Shown piece after piece: positions 25,816 through 34,554 of a stretch of DNA of 45,707 bases; within the stretch, counting starts at the first letter, position 1, and each line of letters starts with the position of its first letter. The stretch is from contig NZ_JACHEM010000028.1 in assembly GCF_014207445.1 (NCBI RefSeq), positions 1 to 45,707 on the forward strand, given 5' to 3'. Below the pieces are notes generated by a model. It saw only the letters and a program-made list of their open reading frames with translations, did not search any database and was not told the DNA's origin. The DNA comes from Streptomyces candidus (lineage in GTDB: Bacteria; Actinomycetota; Actinomycetes; Streptomycetales; Streptomycetaceae). Both the position numbers and the translations under genes were made by a program.

Positions 25816-26805
25816 TCAGTGCAGAAGCCCCAATTCAGCGACACGCAGGGCCGCCTGGAAACGGGTCTGGACACCGAGCCGGTCCAGCAGACCCGTCATG
25901 AAGCGGCTCAACGTGCGGGGGGAGATGCCAAGATGACGAGCGATCACTTCGTCCTTGACACCGTCGGCGAGCATGCGCAGGACGGCGAGCTCCTGGGAGT
26001 CGAGTTCTCCTCCGCGGGCGTCCCCGGCCGTGGCCGGACGAATGGGCACCGAAGTGTGCCAGCAGTAGTCGTACAGCGCGTGCAGTGACCTCACCAGCGT
26101 ATGCCCATGGACGGCGAAGGCCCCCTCACTGCTGTCCTGCGGATTGATGGGCAGCACGGCGAGATCGTCGTCGAAGAGGATCATCCTCAGGGGCAGATAG
26201 TCCGCGCTGCGCACCTCGCGCAGCACCCGCTCGGCATCCGCCAGATACGCTGCCATGTACGGGATTTCGGTCGTCCGTCGGGAGTAGAGCGTCTCCACCC
26301 GTATGCCCCTGCTCTCCATCTCCTTGTCGCGCAGCAGCATGTCGTCCATGAGCTCCTCCGGCGGAGGCCCGCCGGGGTGCATCGACCGCATGGACACATT
26401 GCACGTACTGCCCGCGTCATCAAGGAAGGTGTTGACGAGAGCCGCCGTCGGCAGCGTCTCGACTTCGACCGCCTCGCGCCGCTCGTCACGCAATCGCGGA
26501 TAGTCGCCGATCAGCGAGGCGATGGCTCCGCGGATTCTGGACACATGCTGCATGTGCGCCTGGGCCTGGCGCTCTTCGGCGGAGAACAACCGCGTCAGCG
26601 CGGCCTCCGGCGTGACGGTCACGTAGCCGCACGGTGAGGAGGACGCAGGAGCCAGCAGGCCGATGGCACAGAGCGCGTCGCACGCTTGATCCGCCTCGGC
26701 GAGGGAGCAGCGCACCTCGGCCGCGAGTTGTTCGAGTGACCAGGCTGGATTCCGGTAGATCAGCCCGTAAAGTCGCCGACGCAACCGCTCGGTCTCCTCG
26801 TTCAC
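25816..26805 (-). CDS. LuxR-family (HTH) transcriptional regulator with TrmB-like N-terminus
   Basis: A 329-residue protein. The C-terminal ~65 residues are a LuxR/GerE helix-turn-helix: LDSQELAVLRMLADG, IARHLGISPRTLSRFMTGLLDRLGVQTRFQAALRVAE. Residues ~1-60 form a winged-helix-like segment (LYGLIYRNPAWSLEQLAAEVRCS, ADQACDALCAIGLL), and the middle resembles the ligand or phospholipase-D-like domain of TrmB-type regulators. There is no receiver domain or P-loop. It heads the leftward block and is the obvious candidate regulator of the peptide gene and the operon that follows. ATG 26805 lacks a strong Shine-Dalgarno. Confidence 0.8.
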   Translation of the reverse strand: MNEETERLRRRLYGLIYRNPAWSLEQLAAEVRCSLAEADQACDALCAIGLLAPASSSPCGYVTVTPEAALTRLFSAEERQAQAHMQHVSRIRGAIASLIGDYPRLRDERREAVEVETLPTAALVNTFLDDAGSTCNVSMRSMHPGGPPPEELMDDMLLRDKEMESRGIRVETLYSRRTTEIPYMAAYLADAERVLREVRSADYLPLRMILFDDDLAVLPINPQDSSEGAFAVHGHTLVRSLHALYDYCWHTSVPIRPATAGDARGGELDSQELAVLRMLADGVKDEVIARHLGISPRTLSRFMTGLLDRLGVQTRFQAALRVAELGLLH

Positions 26806-27229
26806 GCATCCCCCTCAAGTCGTCCTCGTTCCTCACCATGATGGCGGGAGACACATCCTCCACCTCGGCTCGTCACGAGGCCACGGCTTTGCAGCCCGCG
26901 GGGATTCCGACCGGTGACCCGCCCCGGGGGCGGGTACTGCCGACCGCCAGGCAGCCGGGAACGACCGGCCGACGGCCGATCCGGGCGACGCACAAGGCGC
27001 CCAGTCCCATGTCGACCGCAGCTCGCGCGGATCGGTGACCGTGCCTGGAGCGAAGCCCCGGATGCGGCCGGCGAGCGTTTGCTCCCGCACCTCGGCGGGG
27101 GCACGCGCGAGAAGTACCGGACCGAGGCCCGTGGCCGTGCCCGCGAGCTCGCGCGGTTCACATCAAGGAGGTCGCGGACGTGGGGCCACCGACAGCTGCG
27201 GTACTCGGTTGGGCGCGGCTGTTCCTGGG
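26806..27229. other. Intergenic region with no supported gene
   Basis: Both strands were read. The open frames here have no domain-like segments or convincing ribosome sites. The region separates the regulator of the sulfated-metabolite block from the remnant zone to its right, and must contain the regulator's promoter at its left end. Confidence 0.4.
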
Positions 27230-27703
27230 TCAGTTCGTCGGCCGCAGCGGCTGCGCACCGATGCACCAGATCTCGCGGAGAGGACGCAGGGGGTCGGAGT
27301 CGTTGCGCGGTGGGGTGTCCCAGATGCGGGTTTTAGGGTGGGGTGTGCTGTACGGCGGCCAGTGGGTGCCGGGGTCCAGCGGGCGGCGGCCGGCAGAGCC
27401 GGTCTCCGCCCTGACGAGGTCCTGGCGCAGCTTGCCGAGCGGGTCGTGGTGGGCGAGGACGGCACCGTCTCCGTACCACCGTTCACGCCCACCAGGTGAC
27501 TGTCCGCGACCGTCGCGGACCTTGCCGGACTTCACTGGATATTCGGAGCTGGCGAGACAGTAGTCGATGATCGTCAGCAGGGCACTTTTGCCGCGGCGAG
27601 AGTCACCGGTGACGATGTTGAGGCCTCCGGGCGTGAAGGGCACCGTGTGTACTTGGCCGGGTTGCTTTCCATAGATGGTGACCGCGCGGATCTGAAAGGT
27701 CAC
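27230..27703 (-). pseudogene. 5' fragment of a DUF3732-type P-loop ATPase
   Basis: From GTG 27703 (GGGAG seven bases upstream) the product reads TFQIRAVTIYGKQPGQ, then LNIVTGDSRRGKSALLTIIDYCL with a Walker A (GDSRRGKS). This is the start of the SMC/AAA-like DUF3732 ATPases, normally about 600 residues or more and often in defence or mobile loci. After KSGKVRDG the sequence loses family character and stops at 27230, so only the first ~70 residues are recognisable. The preserved start and ribosome site suggest recent 3' truncation. Confidence 0.6.
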
Positions 27704-27972
27704 GGCTGGACTCCCAGGAGGGTAAGGACGGTACCGAAGCTGCCCGTGCTGGGCAGCCAGCGCCCGAGCATGAGGGCTGCCTGCTGGATGGCTCTGGTCT
27801 GCTGCGTACAAGGTTTCCCGCACACCTGGTGGTGGGGCCAGGCCCAGGGGTTCGACCGCGGGGACATGTGCGTCGCCTTCGCCGGGGGTCTGCTCGGCCG
27901 AGGACTGTTGACCCTGCCAGTCGGCGGCGTAGTAGTCAGTACCGCAACAGCATGATCAGCTTGCTTCCGCCC

Positions 27973-28239
27973 GTCGCGAGGGTACAAGGCGGCGAACGTG
28001 ACGGCCGGTGGACGATAAAGGCCCGCAGCCACCGCTATCGGGTCCGGCTCATGGGTGAGGCAAGCGGCAGTCAGCCCCGGAGGCTGCCGATCCCGCTGCT
28101 GGAGCCGCACCGGTTCGCCTACTCGACACAGCATCTGGCCGGGAACCTTCAGCTGGAGATCTTCCGCGACGGAAAGCCGTACTACGCCGGACAGTCAACG
28201 CTGGCCAGCCTGGAAGCCGGTTCAATTGGCGCCCGGTGA
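27973..28239 (+). pseudogene. C-terminal remnant resembling a tocopherol-cyclase/lipocalin-like protein
   Basis: A coherent reading frame of ~88 codons has GRWTIKARSHRYRVRLMGEA, PRRLPIPLLEPHRF, STQHLAGNLQLEIFRDGKPYYAG and a stop at 28239. The alternation of R/W strands and the HLAG segment recall the C-terminal half of tocopherol-cyclase-like proteins from Streptomyces. No matching N-terminal part precedes it, so it looks like a leftover fragment. Family assignment is from memory and tentative. Confidence 0.35.
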
Positions 28240-28481
28240 GTCCGGTTTCGCCAGATGATTTAGCGGCGGATCGCGCTGCCTGCCCTTCGTGGCCGATGTG
28301 ATCGGCGCGGTCGATGGTGGCGGCACAACGGCGCGCCTGCGGGCGGGAGTTGGGCTTGGCACCAACGACGGATCTGCTGGGCGACGCCGCTGGCGAAACC
28401 CGGTCGCGCGCCGCCGCGGACCTCGTGCGCTCCTTCGCGGGCGGGGCGTGCGAAGGCGGCTTGAGCCGCACGGCTATGGCA

Positions 28482-28514
28482 GCCGGGCGGACCTGATCCC
28501 CAGGTCCGCCCGGC
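28482..28514 (-). terminator. Strong hairpin downstream of the polyol operon
   Basis: A 14-bp perfect stem (GCCGGGCGGACCTG at 28482-28495 and its complement at 28501-28514) with loop ATCCC, 30 bases beyond the stop of the PfkB kinase gene, the last gene of the leftward operon. No U-tract, as usual in high-GC actinomycetes. Confidence 0.75.
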
Positions 28515-28544
28515 AGCCGGGCCGGTGTTCTGTTGAGCTGCGGC

Positions 28545-29495
28545 TCAGCTCCGGGCCGACCGCGGCACCGAAGGCTCGGTACCGGCGCGCCCGCACACCG
28601 AGGCCGCGACCCCGGCGGCGAAGGCGAGCGTCTCCCGCACCTGCTCCTGGCTGAGCGCCGGGGCGGCTCCCACCCGGTGCGCGCCCGAGGTGATGAGGGC
28701 GCTGAGCACGGCTGCCGTGAAGGCGTCCCCGGCGCCGATGGTGTTCACCACGTCCACCGGGACCGCGGGCACCGAGACCGGGGGTCCGGTCGGCGGGTAC
28801 GCCGTGCTGCCGGCGGCGCCGCGGGTCAGCACCACCAGACGGCCGCCCGCGGCCAGTGACCGGCAGGTGGCCTCCGGTTCGGCGTCCGGCCACAGCCGGG
28901 CCAGGTCCTCGTCGCTGGCCTTGACGACATGCGCCAGGTCGCACAGTTCACGCAGCCGGGCGTGGCCGTGGTCCGGGCCCAGCGTGCGGTCCTGGCGGAC
29001 ATTGGGGTCGACGACGAGCAGCGAGCTCTCGGCCGCCGCGCGGGCGGTCGCCGCCACCGCGTCGGCCGCCGGTGCGACGACGGCGGCGAGCCCTCCGACG
29101 TACACCGCCGCGAAACGGGAGACCTCAGCGGTCCGTTCGGGCAGCTCGAACGTGGCGGTGTCCTGGAGGTGGAAGTGGTAGCCGGTGCCGTGCGCGCCCG
29201 GGTCGGCGACCGCCAGGGCGGTGGGGTGCGTGGAGCGCGCGGTAAGCGCCAGGCCGACGCCCGCCGCCTCCAGCCGCGCCTCGATGGTGCGCGCGAACCC
29301 GTCGGCGCCGAGCCCCCCGGCGAAGGAGACCGGGGTCCCCAGCCGGGCCAGCGCGACGGCGACGTTGGACGGCGCCCCGCCGGGCTGGGCGCGCAGCAGG
29401 TCGGCCGCGTCCTCGGCGTCCGGCCCCGGCGGCGCGGGGACCAGGTCGATGAGGGCCTCGCCCATCACCAGGACGGCGTCGGGGCCGCCGGTCAC
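28545..29495 (-). CDS. PfkB-family carbohydrate kinase (fructokinase-like)
   Basis: The 316-residue kinase has the N-terminal PfkB signature GGAPSNVAVALARLG near residue 45 and the C-terminal signature VNTIGAGDAFTAAVL with the catalytic Asp and anion hole. LVVDPNVRQDRT and VVLTRGAAGSTAY strengthen the ribokinase-fold assignment. GTG 29495 overlaps the dehydrogenase stop as GTGA. In a polyol operon the expected role is phosphorylation of the ketose (such as fructose) made by the dehydrogenase; the substrate is inferred from context. Confidence 0.9.
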   Translation of the reverse strand: MTGGPDAVLVMGEALIDLVPAPPGPDAEDAADLLRAQPGGAPSNVAVALARLGTPVSFAGGLGADGFARTIEARLEAAGVGLALTARSTHPTALAVADPGAHGTGYHFHLQDTATFELPERTAEVSRFAAVYVGGLAAVVAPAADAVAATARAAAESSLLVVDPNVRQDRTLGPDHGHARLRELCDLAHVVKASDEDLARLWPDAEPEATCRSLAAGGRLVVLTRGAAGSTAYPPTGPPVSVPAVPVDVVNTIGAGDAFTAAVLSALITSGAHRVGAAPALSQEQVRETLAFAAGVAASVCGRAGTEPSVPRSARS

Positions 29496-30481
29496 GGCTG
29501 GACCACGATCTTGCGGCCCTGGCCCGACTTGAACTGGTCGATGGCCTGCGGGTACTGCTCCAGCGGCAGCCGGTCGCTGATGAACACCGCCGGGTCGAGG
29601 ACTCCGGCGGCGAACAGCGCGGCGGCCCGCTCGAAGCTGTGCAGGACCGCCATGGAACCGGCGATGGTGATCTCCTGGTTGTAGATCCGGTACGGCTCGA
29701 TGACCGCCGTCGTGGCGTAGTCCGCGACACCGAACTGCAGGAACGTGCCGCCCTTGGCGACGCGGCCGATGCCGTCCTGGATGGCCCGCGCGTTGCCGGT
29801 CGCGTCGATGACGACGTCCCAGCCGCGCGGCCGGTCCAGTTCGTCCGCGGCGGCGCCCGACCGGGAGCAGCCGAGCAGGTCCGCGGTGGCGAGCCGGTCC
29901 GGGTTGACGTCGAGAACGTCGACGGCCGCCGCTCCGGTGCGTTTGGCGAGCTCCAGCATCATGAGGCCCATCGTTCCCGAGCCGTAGATCAGCACCTCGG
30001 CGCCGAGGTTGCCGCGCAGGACGTCGTAGCCGCGTACGGCGCACGACAGCGGCTCGATCAGCGCCGCGTCCCTGACGTCGATGTGCTCGGGCAGCCGTAC
30101 GCAGTTGGCGACGGGCGCCACCGCGAACTCGGCCGCGCCGCCGGCCACGGTCACGCCGATGGCCGCCCACCGGTCGCAGAGGTTGCCGCGACCGGAACGG
30201 CAGTAGCGGCATTCGTGGCAGTGCAGGGAGGGGTCGACCGCGACCCGGTCACCCACGGCCAGTTCGGTCACGTCCGCGCCGACGCCGACGATCTCACCGG
30301 CGAACTCGTGCCCGGGGACGATCGGCAGGGTGGGCGCGAACTCGCCCTGCAGGATGTGCAGATCGGTACCGCACAGCCCGCAGGAGGCGACCTTCACGAC
30401 GACCTCACGGCGGCCGGGCGTCGGGTCCGGGACGGTCGTGACGGACACCTTGCCGGGGGCTTCGACGATCGCTGCCCTCAT
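29492..30481 (-). CDS. Zinc-dependent alcohol dehydrogenase (polyol dehydrogenase-like)
   Basis: A 329-residue medium-chain dehydrogenase. Catalytic zinc ligands: Cys37 in CGLCGTDLH, His in GHEFAGE and the later Glu. The structural zinc site is the four cysteines of CHECRYCRSGRGNLC. The coenzyme fold is in VLIYGSGTMGLMMLELAKR. Its place between ABC permeases and a PfkB kinase fits oxidation of a polyol (sorbitol, mannitol, xylitol or similar) to a ketose. It overlaps the genes on either side by 4 bases. Confidence 0.9.
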   Translation of the reverse strand: MRAAIVEAPGKVSVTTVPDPTPGRREVVVKVASCGLCGTDLHILQGEFAPTLPIVPGHEFAGEIVGVGADVTELAVGDRVAVDPSLHCHECRYCRSGRGNLCDRWAAIGVTVAGGAAEFAVAPVANCVRLPEHIDVRDAALIEPLSCAVRGYDVLRGNLGAEVLIYGSGTMGLMMLELAKRTGAAAVDVLDVNPDRLATADLLGCSRSGAAADELDRPRGWDVVIDATGNARAIQDGIGRVAKGGTFLQFGVADYATTAVIEPYRIYNQEITIAGSMAVLHSFERAAALFAAGVLDPAVFISDRLPLEQYPQAIDQFKSGQGRKIVVQP

Positions 30482-31362
30482 TTCACAGCTCCAAGCGACA
30501 GGCCCTGGACGAGTTTGTCCTGGGCGGCGAAACCGGCGGCGAGCACCGGCAGGGAAACGACGACGGAGGCGGCGCACAGCTGGGCGAGGAACAGGCCCTG
30601 GCTGGTGACGAAGCCCGTCAGGTAGACGGGGGCGGTCTGGGCGACCACCCCGGTGAGGACCCGGGCGAAGAGCAGTTCGTTCCAGCTGAAGATGAAGCAG
30701 ATCAGCGCGGTGGCGGCGATCCCGGGGGCCGCGATCGGTGCCACCACCCGGAAGAGGATCGCCGGCAGCCGGGCGCCGTCCATCTGCGCGGCCTCGATGA
30801 TGGACACCGGCACGTCGGCGAGGAAGGACTGCATCATCCACACCGCGATCGGCAGGTTCATCGAGGTGTAGAGGATGACGAGCAGCCAGACGTTGTCCAG
30901 CATCCCGACGTTCTTGGCGAACAGATAGACGGGCAGCAGTCCGGCGACGACCGGCAGCATCTTGGTGGACAGGAAGAAGAACATCACGTCGGTCCACTTG
31001 CGGACCCGCCTGATGGACAGCGCGTACGCCGCGGGCAGCGCCAGGACCAGCACGAAGAGCGTGGAGAAGAGGCTGGCCGTGACGGAGTTGATCAGCGGCG
31101 GCCAGGGGCTGGCGCCGGCGCTGAAGAACTCCCGGTAGCCGTCGAGCGTCAGCGGCGCCAGGATCGACGGCGGGTTGGTCGCCGCGTCCGGCTCCGAGTG
31201 CAGCGAGGTGAGCAGCATCCACAGCGCGGGCAGGCAGAAGGCGATGCCCGCCACCCAGGCCAGCAGGCCGAGTGCGCCGGAGCGCCGGTTGCCGCGGCGC
31301 GCGGTGGGCGCGAGGACGCGTGGGGTCACGGTGGGGGCGGGTGGGGCGGCCGGGGCGGTCAT
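30478..31362 (-). CDS. Carbohydrate ABC permease, MalG type
   Basis: The 294-residue membrane protein has about six transmembrane helices and the coupling-helix motif EAAQMDGARLPAILFRVVAPIAAPG (EAAxxDGAxxxxxxxxIxLP form). The last part GLFLAQLCAASVVVSLPVLAAGFAAQDKLVQGLSLGAVK is characteristic of MalG/UgpE-family permeases. Overlaps of 4 bases on both sides couple it to the partner permease and the dehydrogenase. Confidence 0.9.
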   Translation of the reverse strand: MTAPAAPPAPTVTPRVLAPTARRGNRRSGALGLLAWVAGIAFCLPALWMLLTSLHSEPDAATNPPSILAPLTLDGYREFFSAGASPWPPLINSVTASLFSTLFVLVLALPAAYALSIRRVRKWTDVMFFFLSTKMLPVVAGLLPVYLFAKNVGMLDNVWLLVILYTSMNLPIAVWMMQSFLADVPVSIIEAAQMDGARLPAILFRVVAPIAAPGIAATALICFIFSWNELLFARVLTGVVAQTAPVYLTGFVTSQGLFLAQLCAASVVVSLPVLAAGFAAQDKLVQGLSLGAVK

Positions 31363-32342
31363 GCGCGGTTCGCCTCCTCGTTGAAGAGAGACGAGACGAC
31401 GCGCAGCGCGAAGGTGGCGATCACGATCGTGCCGAGCACGACGACGACTCCCGCGGCTGACGCCAGCCCGTACTCGTGGGCCTGGTAGAAGGTCTGGTAG
31501 ATGGTGTACGGGAGGTTGGCGGTGCCGAGTCCGCCCGAGGTGATGGTGAACACGGCGTCGAAGTTCTGGACGATGTAGACGGAGCCCAGCAGGATGCCCA
31601 GTTCGAGGTAGCGGCGCAGGTGGGGCAGTGTCAGATAGCGGAAGATCTGCCAGGGGCTCGCGCCGTCCAGCCGGGCCGCCTCCATCATGTCGACGGGCCT
31701 GCTCTGCAGCCCGGCGAGCAGGATCAGCATCATGAACGGCGTCCACTGCCAGATGAGGGCGATTTCCACCGCGGCCAGCGGCATCTGCGACGTCCACTCC
31801 GGCTGGGCCGGTGAGGAGTCGCCGAAGATCCCGGCGATCCACGCCCAGGCCCCGTTGAGGAGCCCGTACTCCGGGTTGTACAGGGCGTGCTTCCACAGCA
31901 GTGCGGCGGAGACGGGCACGATCAGGAAGGGCGTGATGAGCAGGGTGCGCACGAAGCCCCGGCCGAAGAAGGTCCGGTCGAGCAGCAGTGCCAGGAGCAG
32001 TCCCGCCACCACGCTGACGATCACCACGGTGACGGTGAGCAGCACGGTGGTGAGCACCGATTCGCGCAGCGCCGCGTCGGTCGCCACCGACTGGTAGTTG
32101 GACAGTCCGGTGAAGGCCCGGTCGTCGGGGTCGAGCGAGTTCCAGTCGAAGAGCGAGATCACCAGCGTGGCCACGAAGGGCAGTTGGGTGACGACGATCA
32201 GGAAGATCAGGGCGGGCATGAGGGGGGCGCGGGTCGCCCAGGCGCGGGCCCGCCGGGACCGGACACGGACGGGCGCGGCCGGGTCGGTGGAGCGCGCGGG
32301 GCGCGCGGGTGCTTGCGGCGGCGTGCCGACGGGGGCGCTCAT
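31359..32342 (-). CDS. Carbohydrate ABC permease, MalF type
   Basis: The 327-residue membrane protein has a long polar N-terminus, then about six helices and the coupling motif MEAARLDGASPWQIFRYLTLPHLRR. FTGLSNYQ before the second helix and TSGGLGTANLPYTIYQTFYQAHEYGLASA near the end are typical of MalF/UgpA-family sugar permeases, in particular polyol transporters. No ABC ATPase gene is in this operon. Confidence 0.9.
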   Translation of the reverse strand: MSAPVGTPPQAPARPARSTDPAAPVRVRSRRARAWATRAPLMPALIFLIVVTQLPFVATLVISLFDWNSLDPDDRAFTGLSNYQSVATDAALRESVLTTVLLTVTVVIVSVVAGLLLALLLDRTFFGRGFVRTLLITPFLIVPVSAALLWKHALYNPEYGLLNGAWAWIAGIFGDSSPAQPEWTSQMPLAAVEIALIWQWTPFMMLILLAGLQSRPVDMMEAARLDGASPWQIFRYLTLPHLRRYLELGILLGSVYIVQNFDAVFTITSGGLGTANLPYTIYQTFYQAHEYGLASAAGVVVVLGTIVIATFALRVVSSLFNEEANRA

Positions 32343-33706
32343 CGGTACTCCTCGGCGACCTTCTCGGCCAGTTTCTGCGAGGCGCGCAGGGCCTGGTCCA
32401 CCGATTGGTGTCCCGCGATGGCCTCGCTGATCTCCTGGGCGACCTTGGTGCCGAGGTCGGTGAACTCGGGCACGCCGACGAACTGGATGCCGGCCGTGGG
32501 GCGGGGCTGGACGCCGGGATCGCGCGGCTGGGCGCTCGCTATCGCCTGGTGGGTGACCTCGGCGAAGGCCGAAGCGGCCTTGCGGTACTCGGGGTGGGCG
32601 TAGGTCGAGGCCCGTTTGCCGGCCGGCACATTGGCCCAGCCCGCCTGCTGCCCCGCCAGCGTCTCGTACTCCTTGCCGGACGCCCAGGAGATGAACTCCC
32701 ATGCCTTGTCGTGCTTCTTGGACGCCTCCTGCATGCCCCACGCCCAGGTGTAGAGCCAGCCGGAGCTCTCGGTCCTGTCCACGGGCGCCGGTACGTAGCC
32801 GATCTTCCCCTTGACCGGTGAGCCCTCGGCCTCCAGCGATCCGGCGCCCGCGGTGGCGTCGTACCACATCGCCGACTTGCCCTGCGTCATGTTGTTGAGG
32901 CACTCGGCGTAGCCGGCCTGCGCCGCCCCGGCCTCGCCGTGTTCGCGCACGAGGTCGACGTAGAACTTGGTGGCCTTCTTGAACTCCGGTGCGGTCAGGC
33001 GCGGTTCCCAGTCCTCGGTGAACCAGGTGCCGCCCATGGTGTTGACGACCGTGGTGAGCGGTGCGATGACCTCGCCCCAGCCGGGCAGGCCGCGCAGGCA
33101 GATGCCCTTCATCCCGCTCTGCGCGCCGTCCGCCTCGGCCGCGAGGTCGGCGACCTGCTGCCAGGTGGGTTTCGGCGGCATTTCCAGTCCCTTCTCGGCG
33201 AAGACGTCCTTGCGGTACATCAGGAAGGAGGACTCGCCGTAGAAGGGCTCGGCGTAGAGCTTGCCGTCCTCGGCGGTGAGCGAGTCGCGCAGGGGCTTGA
33301 GGATGTCGTCCTGGTCGAAGGCGGTGTCCTGGGCGGCGTAGTCGTCGAGTTGGCGCAGCCAACCGTTCTTCGCGAAGAACGGCACTTCGAAGTTGCTGAT
33401 GGTGGCCACGTCGTACTGGCCCGCCTGGTTGGAGAAGTCCTGGCTGATCTTGTCGCGTACGTCGTTCTCTGGCAGCACCGTGAAGTTGACCTTGATACCG
33501 GTCTCCTTGGTGAAGTGCTCGGCGGTGAGCTTCTGCAACTCGACCATCTGCGGGTTGTTCACCATGAGTACGTTCAGGGCGTCACCGCCGCCGAAGGAGG
33601 TGCCGCCGGCTCCGGCGCACCCGGCGACGAGCGTCATCACCGCCACGACGGCTGTGCCCGCGCCGACACGCGCGCCTGGGCCGCGTGGTCGTTGCTTGAG
33701 GTGCAT
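32339..33706 (-). CDS. Extracellular solute-binding lipoprotein for a sugar or polyol
   Basis: A 455-residue lipoprotein: basic start, hydrophobic core and lipobox LVAGC with the acylated Cys at about residue 30. The mature part reads LNVLMVNNPQMVELQKL, DVATISNFEVPFFAKNGWL, and FLMYRKDVFAEKGLEMPPKPTWQQ, the pattern of cluster-B sugar-binding proteins, most like sorbitol/mannitol-binding members. ATG 33706 has GGGAGA six bases upstream. It is the first transporter gene after the DeoR regulator and sets the specificity of the importer. The exact ligand is not determinable here. Confidence 0.9.
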   Translation of the reverse strand: MHLKQRPRGPGARVGAGTAVVAVMTLVAGCAGAGGTSFGGGDALNVLMVNNPQMVELQKLTAEHFTKETGIKVNFTVLPENDVRDKISQDFSNQAGQYDVATISNFEVPFFAKNGWLRQLDDYAAQDTAFDQDDILKPLRDSLTAEDGKLYAEPFYGESSFLMYRKDVFAEKGLEMPPKPTWQQVADLAAEADGAQSGMKGICLRGLPGWGEVIAPLTTVVNTMGGTWFTEDWEPRLTAPEFKKATKFYVDLVREHGEAGAAQAGYAECLNNMTQGKSAMWYDATAGAGSLEAEGSPVKGKIGYVPAPVDRTESSGWLYTWAWGMQEASKKHDKAWEFISWASGKEYETLAGQQAGWANVPAGKRASTYAHPEYRKAASAFAEVTHQAIASAQPRDPGVQPRPTAGIQFVGVPEFTDLGTKVAQEISEAIAGHQSVDQALRASQKLAEKVAEEYR

Positions 33707-33792
33707 GGGTTCTCCCGGTGGTTGGGCATGGCGGACCGGCCCCCGGCGGTCGGGGGCACAGTCCGGTGGGGGGACGTGAGGGGGGCGCAGGT

Positions 33793-34554
33793 TCAGACGC
33801 GGATGACCTGCGGGCCCAGGAGCGAGTAGCGCTGCGCCTCCGCCGAGGGCAGCCCCGCGTCGGTGACGATCGCCTCGAAGTCGCCGACCTCGGCGTACCG
33901 GCAGAAGCTCACCGCGCCGAATTTCGTGTGGACGCCGACGAACACCCGCCTGCGCGCGCTGCGCATGGCCTGCGCCTTGACTTCGCCGACGGCCGGGTCG
34001 GGGGTTGTCAGACCGTATTCGCGCGAGATCCCGTTCGCGCCGACGTACGCCAGGTCGATGACGAAGTCGGCGAGCATCTTGGTCGCCCAGTGGTCGACGG
34101 TGGCCATGGTGGAGCCGCGGACCCGGCCGCCGAGCAGCAGCACGCTGACCTTCTCCGCGTCGGCCAGCACCGTCGCCACGGCGAGCGAGGCGGTCACCAC
34201 CGTCAACGGCCGGTCGCGCGGCAGTGCCTCGGCCACGAGCTGCGGGGTGAAGCCCTCGTCGATGAACACGGTCTCCGCGTCACCGAGCAGTTCGGCCGCG
34301 GCCGCCCCGATCCGTGACTTCTGCGGCACCAGGCGGGTGATGCGGGTGGCGAGGGTGGTCTCGAACCCGGCGCTCTCCACCGGATAGGCGCCGCCGTGCG
34401 TGCGCCGCACCAGGCCGTGTTCCTCCAGTGCGCGAAGGTCGCGGCGGACGGTCTCCCTGGCCACCATCAGCTCCACGGCCAGCGCGGTCACGCCGACCGA
34501 TCCGTCGCGTCTGGCAACCTCCAGGATGGCCCGTCGGCGTTCGTCGGTGTCCAC
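33793..34554 (-). CDS. DeoR-family transcriptional regulator of the sugar/polyol operon
   Basis: The product begins DTDERRRAILEVARRDGSVGVTALAVEL, the DeoR winged helix-turn-helix, with ETVRRDLRALEEHGLVRRTHGGAY as recognition helix and wing. The C-terminal sensor domain (IGAAAAELLGDAETVFIDEGFTPQLVAEAL, GGRVRGSTMATVD, DLAYVGANGIS) binds phosphorylated sugars in this family. GTG 34554 is preferred, with AGGGA ten bases upstream; GTG 34563 and ATG 34632 are possible. It lies 86 bp upstream of the binding-protein gene on the same strand and probably represses the operon until a phosphorylated sugar is present. Confidence 0.85.
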   Translation of the reverse strand: MDTDERRRAILEVARRDGSVGVTALAVELMVARETVRRDLRALEEHGLVRRTHGGAYPVESAGFETTLATRITRLVPQKSRIGAAAAELLGDAETVFIDEGFTPQLVAEALPRDRPLTVVTASLAVATVLADAEKVSVLLLGGRVRGSTMATVDHWATKMLADFVIDLAYVGANGISREYGLTTPDPAVGEVKAQAMRSARRRVFVGVHTKFGAVSFCRYAEVGDFEAIVTDAGLPSAEAQRYSLLGPQVIRV

